A DNA stretch of 16,851 nucleotides from NCBI GenBank assembly GCA_048615375.1, contig JBMCLJ010000021.1, positions 1 to 16,851 on the forward strand. The letters are read 5' to 3'. Each line of letters starts with the position of its first letter. Position 1 is the stretch's first letter. Shown piece by piece: positions 1 to 7,008 of the stretch. The notes beneath the pieces are model-generated. The model was not told the origin of the DNA and did not search any database. It worked only from the letters and a program-made list of their open reading frames with translations. Source of the stretch: JBMCLJ01 sp048615375. GTDB taxonomy: Bacteria; Patescibacteriota; Dojkabacteria; JAOAGR01. The translations under genes and the position numbers were made by a program.

Positions 1-285
1 ACGCTCAGGTTAAGTTGCAATGGCGTATGCCAGATACTTCACTGAACAGACCTGATAGCTATAACCCCACGAACTTCTTCCTCACCACAGTTTTCCAGTG
101 GCAAATACCGCCAGTACAATCTCAGGCATGGTCACTCGAACTGCCATCGCTATGAGATTTGATGCAAACGTTACAGTTATTTGCCTGGGGCGAACAAATG
201 CTCAGTCGTTTTCGGTTAAAGCCATAGTAGTGTCCTTTAGTATAGTTAGAATCACAAATATCCAGGTGCGACACCACCTTCGCCC
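1..285. other. left-edge region without a supported gene
   Basis: No convincing gene is seen here. The plus-strand reading frame opening at 98 runs into the antisense of the transporter gene and has no recognisable domain. On the minus strand the longest stretch is about 38 codons, open from roughly 210 down to a TGA near 100. It ends in a hydrophobic run and has no start signal of its own. It could be the decayed tail of a gene beyond the window or simply intergenic. No clear terminator hairpin follows the transporter stop. Confidence 0.4.
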
Positions 286-1140
286 TTACACTGTCAATAC
301 CACCCCTACTGTCGCTACTAAAGCTGCCAGGACTTTTTTTACAATACTGTCCCGTTCTTTAAGTATAATAATTGCAGCGAGGACGTTTACAAGAACCGAT
401 AGAGTCGTTAATGATGCAACTTGCGTAATATCGCCAACCTGATACGCGCGGTAAAGGGTAATAATCGCAGCGGCAAAGACACTGCCCTGTACGAGATAAA
501 GAGCTCCATGAGAGTACATTCCTGCCTGGATAACTTTACGTGGAGAAACTCTCCGCACAAGCATAACTCCGATAGCGGAAATGAAAAAACTCGCGCCAAT
601 ATACAACGGGAGAGAAAATTTATCGCTATTACCAATATCCATACTGATACCTATCGCGACCAATAACCGGGCTAGTACATTCACAAGCCAAAATGCATTC
701 CACACAAAATCTTTTTTCCGATACAACGCTATAACATTTGCTGCTAAAATGAGTGCAACTCCAAACACCGCCTGCCAGCCAGGAACATCTCGCAGGAATA
801 ATGCTCCAATTACAATAATAAAAACTACCCCAGTCTGGGAAATGATGGTATGAGTGCTTACCGAGAGATGCTTCAACGAAAATCCGATCAGAACATCCGC
901 CGCGCCAAGGAAGATAGAAGTGACGAACAGGATGAAGTAGGGTAATGGTTCTGTCGGTAGTTTAAAGTCGAACAAAGGAATAAATATCCACGAAGCAGCG
1001 GCAGCGATGAATTGCAGGAGAATGACAGTGGCGGTAATATTCCTGCTCGCCACGGTTATCCGCTTCAGCATTTGCTGTGAGGCTACAATAAGTGCTATAT
1101 ACAGCACTCCCATAAGCCACCAGGTATCAAGTATATTCAT
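286..1140 (-). CDS. EamA/DMT superfamily transporter-like membrane protein
   Basis: A 284-residue, very hydrophobic protein made of about nine to ten membrane segments in two halves, the layout of drug/metabolite transporters of the EamA type. The first half includes a segment near residues 68-88 followed by the FSLKHLSVSTHTIISQTGVV region, and the loop LFLRDVPGWQAVFGVALIL, which matches the family pattern of an acidic/Arg loop before the last helix of a repeat. The second half ends with the equivalent IIILKERDSIVKKVLAALV loop and a final helix. The substrate cannot be read from the sequence; family members export metabolites or amino acids, or flip lipids. The gene starts with ATG and ends with TAA. 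It stands alone behind a good sigma70-like promoter whose -10 lies 14 nt upstream of the start, and it is separated from the ATPase gene by about 190 nt. Confidence 0.8.
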   Translation of the reverse strand: MNILDTWWLMGVLYIALIVASQQMLKRITVASRNITATVILLQFIAAAASWIFIPLFDFKLPTEPLPYFILFVTSIFLGAADVLIGFSLKHLSVSTHTIISQTGVVFIIVIGALFLRDVPGWQAVFGVALILAANVIALYRKKDFVWNAFWLVNVLARLLVAIGISMDIGNSDKFSLPLYIGASFFISAIGVMLVRRVSPRKVIQAGMYSHGALYLVQGSVFAAAIITLYRAYQVGDITQVASLTTLSVLVNVLAAIIILKERDSIVKKVLAALVATVGVVLTV

Positions 1141-1154
1141 TTCGTATCACTAAA

Positions 1155-1184
1155 ACTATAATTCCAGAATGGTAACAGGGTCAA
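1155..1184 (-). promoter_or_regulatory. sigma70-like promoter of the EamA transporter
   Basis: On the minus strand a -35 box TTGACC (1184-1179) and a -10 box TATAGT (1160-1155) are separated by 18 nt. The -10 ends 14 nt before the ATG, so the leader would be only about 8 nt and there is no Shine-Dalgarno motif. Confidence 0.55.
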
Positions 1185-1333
1185 GGCAAGTGGGAAAGGC
1201 AAGGAACGCAGATTGAGATTTTTTCAAAGTTTTATAGATAATAACGCGATTATTGGCAGGCTTTTTGCAGGTATGAATAACAACATTTTTTATCTGACAT
1301 CCTTTTTCAAGTAAAAAAATGATGCAGGAAATT

Positions 1334-2599
1334 TTATAGCAAAAACTTCCATAAAGGAACAAACTCAATAACATGTCCTTCATGCTTTGTTATAGTTTCA
1401 AGTGACTCTGTTACTATAAGTACACGGTCAGTTTTTATCTCCTTAAGTACCTTGAGCAACTGCTTCGGGTTGAATTCTGCAATGGTTCGGATAAACTTTG
1501 ATTCAACAAGAGTCCTTTGGGAGTCCGAATCAACTATAAAATCGGCTTCGAATTGTTTTGCACTATTGTAATAAAAAAAGATACTCTCTTCAGGATATAA
1601 TTGCCTGAGTCGGTCATACACTGTTCTCTCTACCGCCTGACCTTTATTGAACTTACCGGTTAGATTAAATAACATTCCATTATCATTCACATAGTACTTT
1701 TTGGGAAAGTATATTTGCTCATTTCTGGAATACGCATATCGTGGCAGTTCATATATTGAAAAACAACCTTTTAGCGCGCCTAGATAGTCCCGTACTGTTT
1801 CTTTTGAAACCCCAAGTACATTTGCCAGCCGGGTCAAGCTGGAATGCGAACCGTTCCTGTCGGCAATCAGCCCAAACAGATCTTTCACCAGTTCAAGATT
1901 TTTTAGGTTAAAGTACTCAAAAAAATCCTTGAATACAATGCTATCAACAAGATTTGAAAAGTATTGAGGGTCTTTTGTCAAAATGTACTCTGGGTATCCT
2001 CCGTTGAGCAAATATTCTTCAAGTAGATTAACGTATTTGTACTGCTCTACTTTAAAAACGCTCACTTGATTAAATTCTAACCATTCTCCAAAGTTTAATG
2101 GGACTATTTTTAATATTCTGTAGCGTCCTGTGAGAAATGAGGTTTTTACATGGATTTTAAAACCGGCAGAACCAGAAAGTACAACTGTTACATTACGCTC
2201 CGTATCGTAAATGTTTTTAATTTCTTGTTCCCATTTTTCCTTGTACTGAACTTCATCAAGGAAAAGATAAATAGTTTGCTCTATGGAAAGGTTATGTATT
2301 TGGCGGTAGTTCCTTAACAACTCTGTTATTGAAATCCCCTCGAAAGCACGGGTATCTAACAATAGGTAACAAATACTAGTCGGATGTACCCCTGTTGCTA
2401 TTAAATCAGCAATGTACTGATACATTAAAGTGGTTTTACCGACTCGCCTTCCTCCAAGGAGCATACAAATCCGGTTTGTGCTTACTTGATTCTTTAATGA
2501 GTCAAGTAAGTTCTTACGCTCAACGCCTTTCTTGAATTCCCGGTTTTCCCACCAAGGGTTTTGCAGGTAATACAGTTCTTCCACAAGATATTCTACCAC
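1334..2599 (-). CDS. AAA ATPase with DUF4143 / PD-(D/E)XK-like C-terminus
   Basis: A 421-residue ATP-binding protein of the AAA_14/DUF4143 family. The N-terminus has the family's NPWWE motif (residues 14-18). The Walker A loop is GGRRVGKTT (49-57, Lys55), Walker B is LFLDEVQ (Asp115, Glu116), a sensor-like LSGSAG follows at 141-146, and LTGRY sits at 156-160. A winged-helix-like middle leads to a C-terminal nuclease-like signature with Asp353 and Glu366-Ser-Lys368, the D...ExK pattern of the PD-(D/E)XK fold. The cellular role of this family is not established. The start is GTG, supported by GGAG four bases upstream and by alignment with the divergent paralogue at 2774-4027. That ribosome binding site lies in one arm of a hairpin. 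The gene is monocistronic and shares its upstream region with the paralogue. Confidence 0.85.
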   Translation of the reverse strand: MVEYLVEELYYLQNPWWENREFKKGVERKNLLDSLKNQVSTNRICMLLGGRRVGKTTLMYQYIADLIATGVHPTSICYLLLDTRAFEGISITELLRNYRQIHNLSIEQTIYLFLDEVQYKEKWEQEIKNIYDTERNVTVVLSGSAGFKIHVKTSFLTGRYRILKIVPLNFGEWLEFNQVSVFKVEQYKYVNLLEEYLLNGGYPEYILTKDPQYFSNLVDSIVFKDFFEYFNLKNLELVKDLFGLIADRNGSHSSLTRLANVLGVSKETVRDYLGALKGCFSIYELPRYAYSRNEQIYFPKKYYVNDNGMLFNLTGKFNKGQAVERTVYDRLRQLYPEESIFFYYNSAKQFEADFIVDSDSQRTLVESKFIRTIAEFNPKQLLKVLKEIKTDRVLIVTESLETITKHEGHVIEFVPLWKFLL

Positions 2600-2602
2600 T
2601 AT

Positions 2603-2628
2603 TCTCCGATTTTTCCTAATATCGGAGA
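2603..2628 (-). promoter_or_regulatory. hairpin overlapping the ribosome binding site of the minus-strand ATPase
   Basis: Perfect 8-bp arms TCTCCGAT (2603-2610) and ATCGGAGA (2621-2628) flank a 10-nt loop. Read on the minus strand, the downstream arm contains the GGAG Shine-Dalgarno motif four bases before the GTG start. If transcribed, the hairpin would mask the ribosome binding site; as DNA it could instead be an operator. Both readings are inferences from the symmetry. Confidence 0.5.
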
Positions 2629-2706
2629 TTGCAGGTAGACGATATGAAAGTATCGGACTTCAATGGGTCGGAGGTGATCAGGTTCAGATTTTCGCAGCTT
2701 CTCATT

Positions 2707-2757
2707 AGTCGATTTTAACCGACCAATATATATCAGTCGATCCAGATCGACCAATAT
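2707..2757. promoter_or_regulatory. tandem operator-like palindromes between the divergent ATPases
   Basis: Two 23-bp direct repeats (2707-2729 and 2735-2757) are identical at 17 or more positions, with a 28-bp period. Each contains a 16-bp dyad: GTCGATTTTAACCGAC at 2708-2723 (one arm mismatch) and GTCGATCCAGATCGAC at 2736-2751 (perfect 6-bp arms). The repeats abut the -10 box of the plus-strand ATPase, so they are well placed as a repressor site. The regulator is unknown. Confidence 0.55.
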
Positions 2758-2765
2758 GGTATACT
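2757..2765 (+). promoter_or_regulatory. extended -10 promoter of the plus-strand ATPase
   Basis: TGG followed by TATACT (2760-2765) is an extended -10 motif ending 8 nt before the ATG at 2774. It overlaps the end of the second operator repeat and lies downstream of an alternative in-frame ATG at 2756, which argues for 2774 as the true start. No good -35 box is seen. Confidence 0.5.
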
Positions 2766-2773
2766 TCCTTACA

Positions 2774-4027
2774 ATGTCAAAATCAATCCGCTCTGGTAAA
2801 CAGGATTTTCTTTATATGATGAACCCCTGGTGGGAATCGCCTTCTTTTCGCTATTCTATACGACCGCGTCCACTCTATACAGATCACATTATCAAGAGAA
2901 ATGATAATCTCATTGATATTCTTGTTGGATCGCGAAGGGTAGGTAAAACGCACATTCTCTATTCGGTCATTAACCATCTCCTGGACACAGGAGTTAAACC
3001 AAAAAACATAATTTTCTTAAGCGCGGACGTGAGGGAAGTACGGGAGTTAGGTATACGCAAAACCATTGCAGCAGTTAAAAAAGATCTGAAAATCAATCAA
3101 AATGCACAAATCCATGTCCTCATTGACGAGGTTCAGGATGCTCATGAGTGGCAAAACGACCTGAAAACACTATTTGACCACACAAAAACAAAGCTCTATA
3201 TATCTGGCTCTTCCAGTCTCGTACTTTCTCAGGAGACTTATAAGTTGACGGGGAGGTATTTTATGCAGAAAGTGTTTCCTCTGAGTTTTCCAGAATTCTT
3301 ACAATTCAAAAAGTATAGTATCAGGCTTTCTGCGACAAGGAAACTACACGCGCTCCAGGAATATCTGGCACTGGGCGGTTATCCGGAGTACATTCTTAAA
3401 GGAAATCAAACCTATCTTCGCCAGGCTATAGAATCAACGCTTTACCGGGATCTTTTGACAGCTTATGGCATTAGAAATCCCGCGATTCTCGAAGATCTTT
3501 TGTACTATCTCGCGGATAAGATTACAACCACGGTCAGTGCTAAAACAATCCAGAAAGATCTCCATGTTGACGATGAGACAGCAAGGTTTTACTTGAAATA
3601 CCTTGAGTCAGTGTATTTAATTTTCCCGCTGTACCGTTTTGGCTCGTCGCATAAGATCACCAAGTCTTCAAACCCAAAGTACTACTTTAACGATACCGGT
3701 GTATTAAACCTGATGGGGAAAAAAGTACCAAATGGACTTCTGATGGAGAACGCTGTATTTGTAGAGTTCTTGCGGAAAGAGTCGCTTACAGAACGGTACA
3801 AAGTATTTTACGATATAGTCGAAGGACAGGAAGTTGATTTCCGCTATCAGAATACACTCTATGAAGTAAAGTCTACCAGAGAGCTTCCTGTTGCAGAGAT
3901 GGAGAAGTACGCCGATCTCGGAGAGAAAGTTTCCATGATAGTGCTTCAAGCTACGAAAGCTATGAAGAACTACACAACCTCATTGAAATTCATCGAATTG
4001 TGGGATTTTATGATGAGCAACTCGTAA
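2774..4027 (+). CDS. AAA ATPase with DUF4143 / PD-(D/E)XK-like C-terminus (paralogue)
   Basis: A 417-residue paralogue of the minus-strand ATPase next door, with the same motif order. These are NPWWE (17-21), Walker A GSRRVGKTH (52-60, Lys58), Walker B VLIDEVQD (Asp118, Glu119), LYISGSSS as a sensor-like strand, and LTGRY (158-162). The shared LGGYPEYIL block follows, then a C-terminal Asp355...Glu364-Val-Lys366 nuclease-like signature. An in-frame ATG at 2756 would add six residues, but an extended -10 box lies between the two starts, so 2774 is preferred. The two proteins are clearly diverged rather than a recent duplication. Head-to-head orientation with a shared operator suggests joint control. 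Biological function is unknown for the family. Confidence 0.85.
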   Translation: MSKSIRSGKQDFLYMMNPWWESPSFRYSIRPRPLYTDHIIKRNDNLIDILVGSRRVGKTHILYSVINHLLDTGVKPKNIIFLSADVREVRELGIRKTIAAVKKDLKINQNAQIHVLIDEVQDAHEWQNDLKTLFDHTKTKLYISGSSSLVLSQETYKLTGRYFMQKVFPLSFPEFLQFKKYSIRLSATRKLHALQEYLALGGYPEYILKGNQTYLRQAIESTLYRDLLTAYGIRNPAILEDLLYYLADKITTTVSAKTIQKDLHVDDETARFYLKYLESVYLIFPLYRFGSSHKITKSSNPKYYFNDTGVLNLMGKKVPNGLLMENAVFVEFLRKESLTERYKVFYDIVEGQEVDFRYQNTLYEVKSTRELPVAEMEKYADLGEKVSMIVLQATKAMKNYTTSLKFIELWDFMMSNS

Positions 4028-4032
4028 TATGC

Positions 4033-4107
4033 TTATGTGATCAAAAGCACGAACATTCCAATGCAAAAAAGAGCGAATATGACGACTTGGATTGTGGGTT
4101 TAGTCAT
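4033..4107 (-). CDS. possible 24-residue single-span membrane peptide
   Basis: An ATG-to-TAA frame encodes 24 residues with a short polar start (MTKPTIQ) and one uninterrupted hydrophobic span. It lies between the plus-strand ATPase stop and the minus-strand tRNA methyltransferase cluster. A TATAGT hexamer sits directly against the ATG, too close to serve as its promoter, and no Shine-Dalgarno motif is seen. Short AT-rich frames often look hydrophobic by chance, so this is only a candidate. Confidence 0.15.
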   Translation of the reverse strand: MTKPTIQVVIFALFCIGMFVLLIT

Positions 4108-4132
4108 ACTATAACACTAGTGTACAGATAGA

Positions 4133-4252
4133 TTATAAAGTTTCAAATTTTTCAAATGGAATAACAACATTAGCGTGTTGAATAGCATAAGTGGTCGAAA
4201 TATTTGTGAGAACAACACCTTCTTCATTCATGTACCAGATAAGATCTCTCAC
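4133..4252 (-). CDS. small ORF translationally coupled to the THUMP methyltransferase
   Basis: A 39-codon frame starts with GTG at 4252 and shares the four bases GTGA with the TGA stop of the tRNA methyltransferase gene, a typical coupled arrangement. It ends in TAA at 4133. The peptide begins MRDLIWYMNEEG and continues VVLTNISTTYAIQHANVVIP, with a balanced, protein-like composition and no low complexity. An internal ATG at 4231 gives a 32-residue alternative. No family is recognised. It may be a real small protein or the remnant of a longer C-terminus lost by truncation. Confidence 0.3.
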   Translation of the reverse strand: MRDLIWYMNEEGVVLTNISTTYAIQHANVVIPFEKFETL

Positions 4253-5280
4253 CTCACTCTCACCACTACAACCGTCGGTTGCTGGCCGAGGAAGCTTATG
4301 CGGTGTTTTTCAATTGTATGATGGGGAAATAGCCTTTTCGCGTATTTAATGAGAATTTCCGGCTTGGAGAGAATAAGACAGAGCGTCCCATCGGGTTTGA
4401 GAATTCTCCGGTATTCTTCTAACGTTTTCACATATAACTCAGTAATACTTTTCACCGGAACCTGCCTGTCCCAGGGAAGATTGGAAATCGCGCAGTCAAA
4501 GGATGAATCAGACCACTGCGTATCCATCGCGTCAAGGTAGCGGATATCTGCCTGATTATTCACCTGCAGAGAGTTCAGGTTATCTTTTGTTTTCCGAACC
4601 GCTTCGCGTTCAATATCCCCGCCAAACACCTCATTTCCCGCGTAGAGAGCTTCTTCGAGAATTGTTCCGCTCCCGCAAAAGTTATCAACTACTTTCAAGT
4701 CACGTTCTCCTCGAGTCGCTACACGTACCATTGCTCCAGCAACGGATGGTCGCAAAGCTCCCATCACTGAATGAAGCTTGTGTGCACGCTGGAATAAACT
4801 CCGGCTACTTAAGCGCACTGACATATGCCCGAAGTGCCTGTTTATGAAAAGCCTAATATCAAAGTTCTCTCTCTGTTTCTCAGTAAAGTGCCAGCCGTAC
4901 TTCTGCGATAAGCTCTCAGTAACGCAAGCAAGAACTTCCTGCTGTTTAAGTTTAACGCCAGCAATGCTCAACGTAAGTGAGAACGTCTCATTTATATTCC
5001 GAACCTGCGTGAGTTTCTCCCTGCAACGCGGCAAATCCTCATGCTGCACAACTTCCTGAAGCGTTGTGATATCGAGCTTTTTTGGCTCAAGAATTTCACA
5101 CACAAGCAAGCCTATATCATCTACCGTTCGTAGCCTGAGCAAATCCTCTTGACCCCCCTCCGTTCTGAACATAACCACCTTTTCCTCAACCTGAATTATC
5201 TCCGCGTCAGGACAGGTGCTTACAATCTCCTCTTCCGCGACCTTTTCGAGTCCTTTTACTGTATAAGCGATGTAGTGCAT
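4249..5280 (-). CDS. THUMP-domain tRNA (guanine-N2)-methyltransferase, Trm14/TrmN-like
   Basis: A 343-residue protein with an N-terminal THUMP-type RNA-binding region (about residues 1-155) and a C-terminal Rossmann methyltransferase of the UPF0020 class. The linker ALRPSVAGAMVRVA (175-188) is typical of the family. Motif I is VDNFCGSGT (198-206), an acidic residue Asp222 follows for the SAM ribose, and the catalytic motif IV is NLPWD (267-271), in the place of the N-P-P-(Y/W) of RNA/DNA amino methyltransferases. Family members methylate guanine N2, position 6 of tRNA for Trm14/TrmN; the exact site here is inferred. The ATG start is 13 nt after the stop of the upstream membrane-protein gene, with GAGG overlapping that stop, so the two genes are probably co-transcribed. 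Confidence 0.85.
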   Translation of the reverse strand: MHYIAYTVKGLEKVAEEEIVSTCPDAEIIQVEEKVVMFRTEGGQEDLLRLRTVDDIGLLVCEILEPKKLDITTLQEVVQHEDLPRCREKLTQVRNINETFSLTLSIAGVKLKQQEVLACVTESLSQKYGWHFTEKQRENFDIRLFINRHFGHMSVRLSSRSLFQRAHKLHSVMGALRPSVAGAMVRVATRGERDLKVVDNFCGSGTILEEALYAGNEVFGGDIEREAVRKTKDNLNSLQVNNQADIRYLDAMDTQWSDSSFDCAISNLPWDRQVPVKSITELYVKTLEEYRRILKPDGTLCLILSKPEILIKYAKRLFPHHTIEKHRISFLGQQPTVVVVRVR

Positions 5281-5293
5281 GGTTATATCGACC

Positions 5294-5800
5294 TCAATTT
5301 GCTACCACTCGAAACCAGTTACCTTCCACACTATCAATCTTTACTGGATTTTCAGGAAGATTGCCAGCACCTGGTTTCCCGGAATTATTACAGTATATGA
5401 ATCCAGAATACCCATCAGGAATACCTGTTTGAGTAAAAAAGAGTACACATTCTTGAGCATCTTCATTTTTAATATACGCAACCTGATTACCTTTTGAAAG
5501 GTTTTCGCTGCTATCATCCATTGCTAACATTTCATATCCTGCTGATAGCAGATCCTTGTCTTCAAACAAGCTTTGAGCATATGATTCTCGTTTTTCTTTT
5601 TTTGTGGCAAAGTCCATTCTTTCTTGCAGTCGGCTTAACGGTAAAAAGAACAATATCAGAGGTGCTATAATATTTGCAAGTACAAAAAATACATATATAC
5701 CTTTCTTCTTTGGCTCTTTTTCAACGATGAGAAAGCCAATAGCAATACGAAGATTAATAAGCTGCAGAATACCAATCCCTAAGAACAGGAACAAAGACAA
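5294..5800 (-). CDS. unknown two-span membrane protein
   Basis: A 168-residue protein starting at TTG. Residues 1-26 and about 33-54 form two membrane spans. A charged, possibly helical stretch follows (about 58-80), then a soluble C-terminal part with two cysteines and a Gly/Asn-rich GIPDGYSGFIYCNNSGKPG region. No family is recognised. The first span could be longer, because the frame stays open upstream to a TGA and reads hydrophobic residues, but no better start codon is present there. CATAAT about 13 nt upstream may be its -10 box. It lies directly upstream of the tRNA methyltransferase gene with 13 nt between, suggesting an operon without an obvious functional link. Confidence 0.6.
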   Translation of the reverse strand: MSLFLFLGIGILQLINLRIAIGFLIVEKEPKKKGIYVFFVLANIIAPLILFFLPLSRLQERMDFATKKEKRESYAQSLFEDKDLLSAGYEMLAMDDSSENLSKGNQVAYIKNEDAQECVLFFTQTGIPDGYSGFIYCNNSGKPGAGNLPENPVKIDSVEGNWFRVVAN

Positions 5801-5828
5801 TACCCACAGAGCATCGATTATGGCAACT

Positions 5829-5900
5829 TTAAAAAAAACTGAGTACGATGAAAATCCAGATGATCATTGAACTCGTAATGAGAAAAATTTGTTTTTTCAT
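5829..5900 (-). CDS. possible 23-residue hydrophobic leader-like peptide
   Basis: An ATG-to-TAA frame encodes MKKQ followed by a single hydrophobic span that contains one Trp. It ends 28 nt before the TTG start of the membrane-protein gene on the same strand. The N-terminal lysines plus the span resemble a tiny membrane protein or a leader peptide. The stretch includes a run of eight T residues on the coding strand, so chance hydrophobicity is a real alternative. Confidence 0.2.
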   Translation of the reverse strand: MKKQIFLITSSMIIWIFIVLSFF

Positions 5901-6022
5901 GATCTAATCCAAGGAACTACCATAACTAAAGCGTATTTTAGCACATAGTAAGCAAAGGAACGAATACGCGATAATAATGAAACGTTGCGTGCTTTTTTTA
6001 CTCTGAATGCTTCCTCATTAGT

Positions 6023-6451
6023 TCAACCAACACGTATTTTATGTATCAACTCTTCTGGTCTGATTATTTCAGTTTGATAACCCCAGTTTAAACTTAAAAA
6101 ATCCTTATCTAATGTTACTAACGCATCTGCTTTGGCTTTAACAGCTAGTTGTAAAAATATAATATCACTAGGATCTCTTAACTGAACATTAACCAGCACT
6201 CCATGAGTATCTTCTACAATACAATTATACTTATACCAGGCAATAAACCTTGCTACTTTACGTTCTTGCCATCCTGGCAGTTTCTTAAAAGTCCCTTGAG
6301 AAATTACTTGTTTTAATTCTTCGTAGGTTTCCTTACTTCTAACTAAAGTAATTTTCTTTTTGATTGCGAGGGTAATAATCGACTTGGAAAGAGTTGAACC
6401 TGAGGTTGCGAACATACTGATAATAACAGAAGTATCCAAAATCACTTTCAT
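6023..6451 (-). CDS. PIN-domain ribonuclease toxin
   Basis: A 142-residue PIN-family protein of the COG1569 type, the toxin half of a type II toxin-antitoxin pair. The acidic residues expected for Mg-dependent RNase activity are visible: Asp6 in LDTSV, Glu44/Glu45 in ETYEEL, Asp93 and Asp96 in RDPSDIIFL, and Asp115/Asp117 in LDKDFL. Such toxins cut RNA, often tRNA or mRNA, when released from the antitoxin; the target here is unknown. The ATG lies 2 nt after the antitoxin stop, the usual antitoxin-first order. No residue is missing, so it looks active. Confidence 0.85.
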   Translation of the reverse strand: MKVILDTSVIISMFATSGSTLSKSIITLAIKKKITLVRSKETYEELKQVISQGTFKKLPGWQERKVARFIAWYKYNCIVEDTHGVLVNVQLRDPSDIIFLQLAVKAKADALVTLDKDFLSLNWGYQTEIIRPEELIHKIRVG

Positions 6452-6453
6452 AA

Positions 6454-6762
6454 TTACGAATAGTTTTGAGTCCGAGTAATTTTCCCTTTAAACTTTCTTT
6501 TATTAGTATTCCAAAAGTCCTCAAACTCTTCCTCTGACATACCTTCATAATTACTTTCTAATTCTCTAACCAGGCTATGCATTTCTTGATTGATCTTCTC
6601 CTGTGTAATTTTCTTTGCAAGGTTATGAAGCGCAAGTCTTATAATTCCAGATTTGTCTAATTCTTTATATTCCTTGCTCAACATATTCCACGTCTCTTCC
6701 AAACCTTGATTAAGCGATAATTTTACCTGAATGATCTTTTTTTCACTATAAACTCTATCCAT
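6454..6762 (-). CDS. ribbon-helix-helix-type antitoxin
   Basis: A 102-residue protein. A predicted DNA-binding strand (about residues 10-16, IIQVKLS) is followed by helix A (20-34) and helix B with the pattern DKSGIIRLALHNLA (36-49), as in ribbon-helix-helix repressors. The acidic C-terminal half (ESNYEGMSEEEFEDFWN) is the likely toxin-binding tail. It is paired with the PIN toxin immediately downstream. A large palindrome covers its own -10 box, fitting autorepression by the antitoxin or the complex. The fold is assigned by pattern only. Confidence 0.75.
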   Translation of the reverse strand: MDRVYSEKKIIQVKLSLNQGLEETWNMLSKEYKELDKSGIIRLALHNLAKKITQEKINQEMHSLVRELESNYEGMSEEEFEDFWNTNKRKFKGKITRTQNYS

Positions 6763-6766
6763 AGTT

Positions 6767-6799
6767 GCTTAGTAAGCATTATACAACATTATGCTTACT
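6767..6799 (-). promoter_or_regulatory. palindromic operator and -10 box of the toxin-antitoxin operon
   Basis: A 29-bp imperfect palindrome (6771-6799) has perfect outer arms AGTAAGCAT and ATGCTTACT. It encloses the minus-strand -10 box TATAAT (6783-6778), which ends 15 nt before the antitoxin ATG. A further copy of the half-site, GCTTA at 6767-6771, makes a second small palindrome GCTTAGTAAGC with the first arm, giving three half-sites. This is a typical layout for cooperative antitoxin binding. Confidence 0.65.
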
Positions 6800-6851
6800 T
6801 ATCCAGCCTTTTTATGTAAATTATTTCAGTAACTTTTTTCTTTTGTTGAAG

Positions 6852-6866
6852 TTGAGCTGAGCTCAA
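6852..6866. repeat. 15-bp perfect palindrome
   Basis: TTGAGCT-G-AGCTCAA is a perfect 7+1+7 inverted repeat in the gap between the antitoxin gene and the MazG-GNAT gene. It is 157 nt upstream of the GTG start, so it is more likely a protein-binding site or chance symmetry than part of the core promoter. Confidence 0.3.
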
Positions 6867-6945
6867 ACTGCATTGCAGCAAGATACTTATTGGAATATTG
6901 TACTACTAAATTAATCAATGACGAATTTAACGGATGATGTACTGG

Positions 6946-6971
6946 AATGCATTTTCAGTGCATTGTATACT
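6946..6971 (+). promoter_or_regulatory. promoter with internal inverted repeat for the MazG-GNAT gene
   Basis: The -10 box TATACT (6966-6971) precedes the GTG start by 37 nt, giving a leader of about 30 nt that is very A-rich. An inverted repeat AATGCA-N7-TGCATT (6946-6964) fills the spacer between the -10 and a weak -35, a position where a bound protein would block transcription. Confidence 0.4.
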
Positions 6972-7008
6972 ATGACAATATATTTAAGAAAAAAATTACA
7001 AAAAAACC

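Noticed and set aside
98..442. Plus-strand frame of 114 codons
   Set aside because: More than half is antisense to the transporter gene, there is no domain or ribosome binding site, and the composition (Thr/Ala/Ile-rich) is typical of a shadow frame.
1156..1383. Minus-strand frame of 75 codons between the transporter and the first ATPase
   Set aside because: It begins inside the ATPase coding sequence in another frame, and its end overlaps the transporter promoter. It has no recognisable fold and no start signal.
2756..2773. Upstream ATG as start of the plus-strand ATPase
   Set aside because: The extended -10 box at 2757-2765 overlaps these codons, so a transcript from that promoter cannot include them; the ATG at 2774 fits the spacing seen at other genes.
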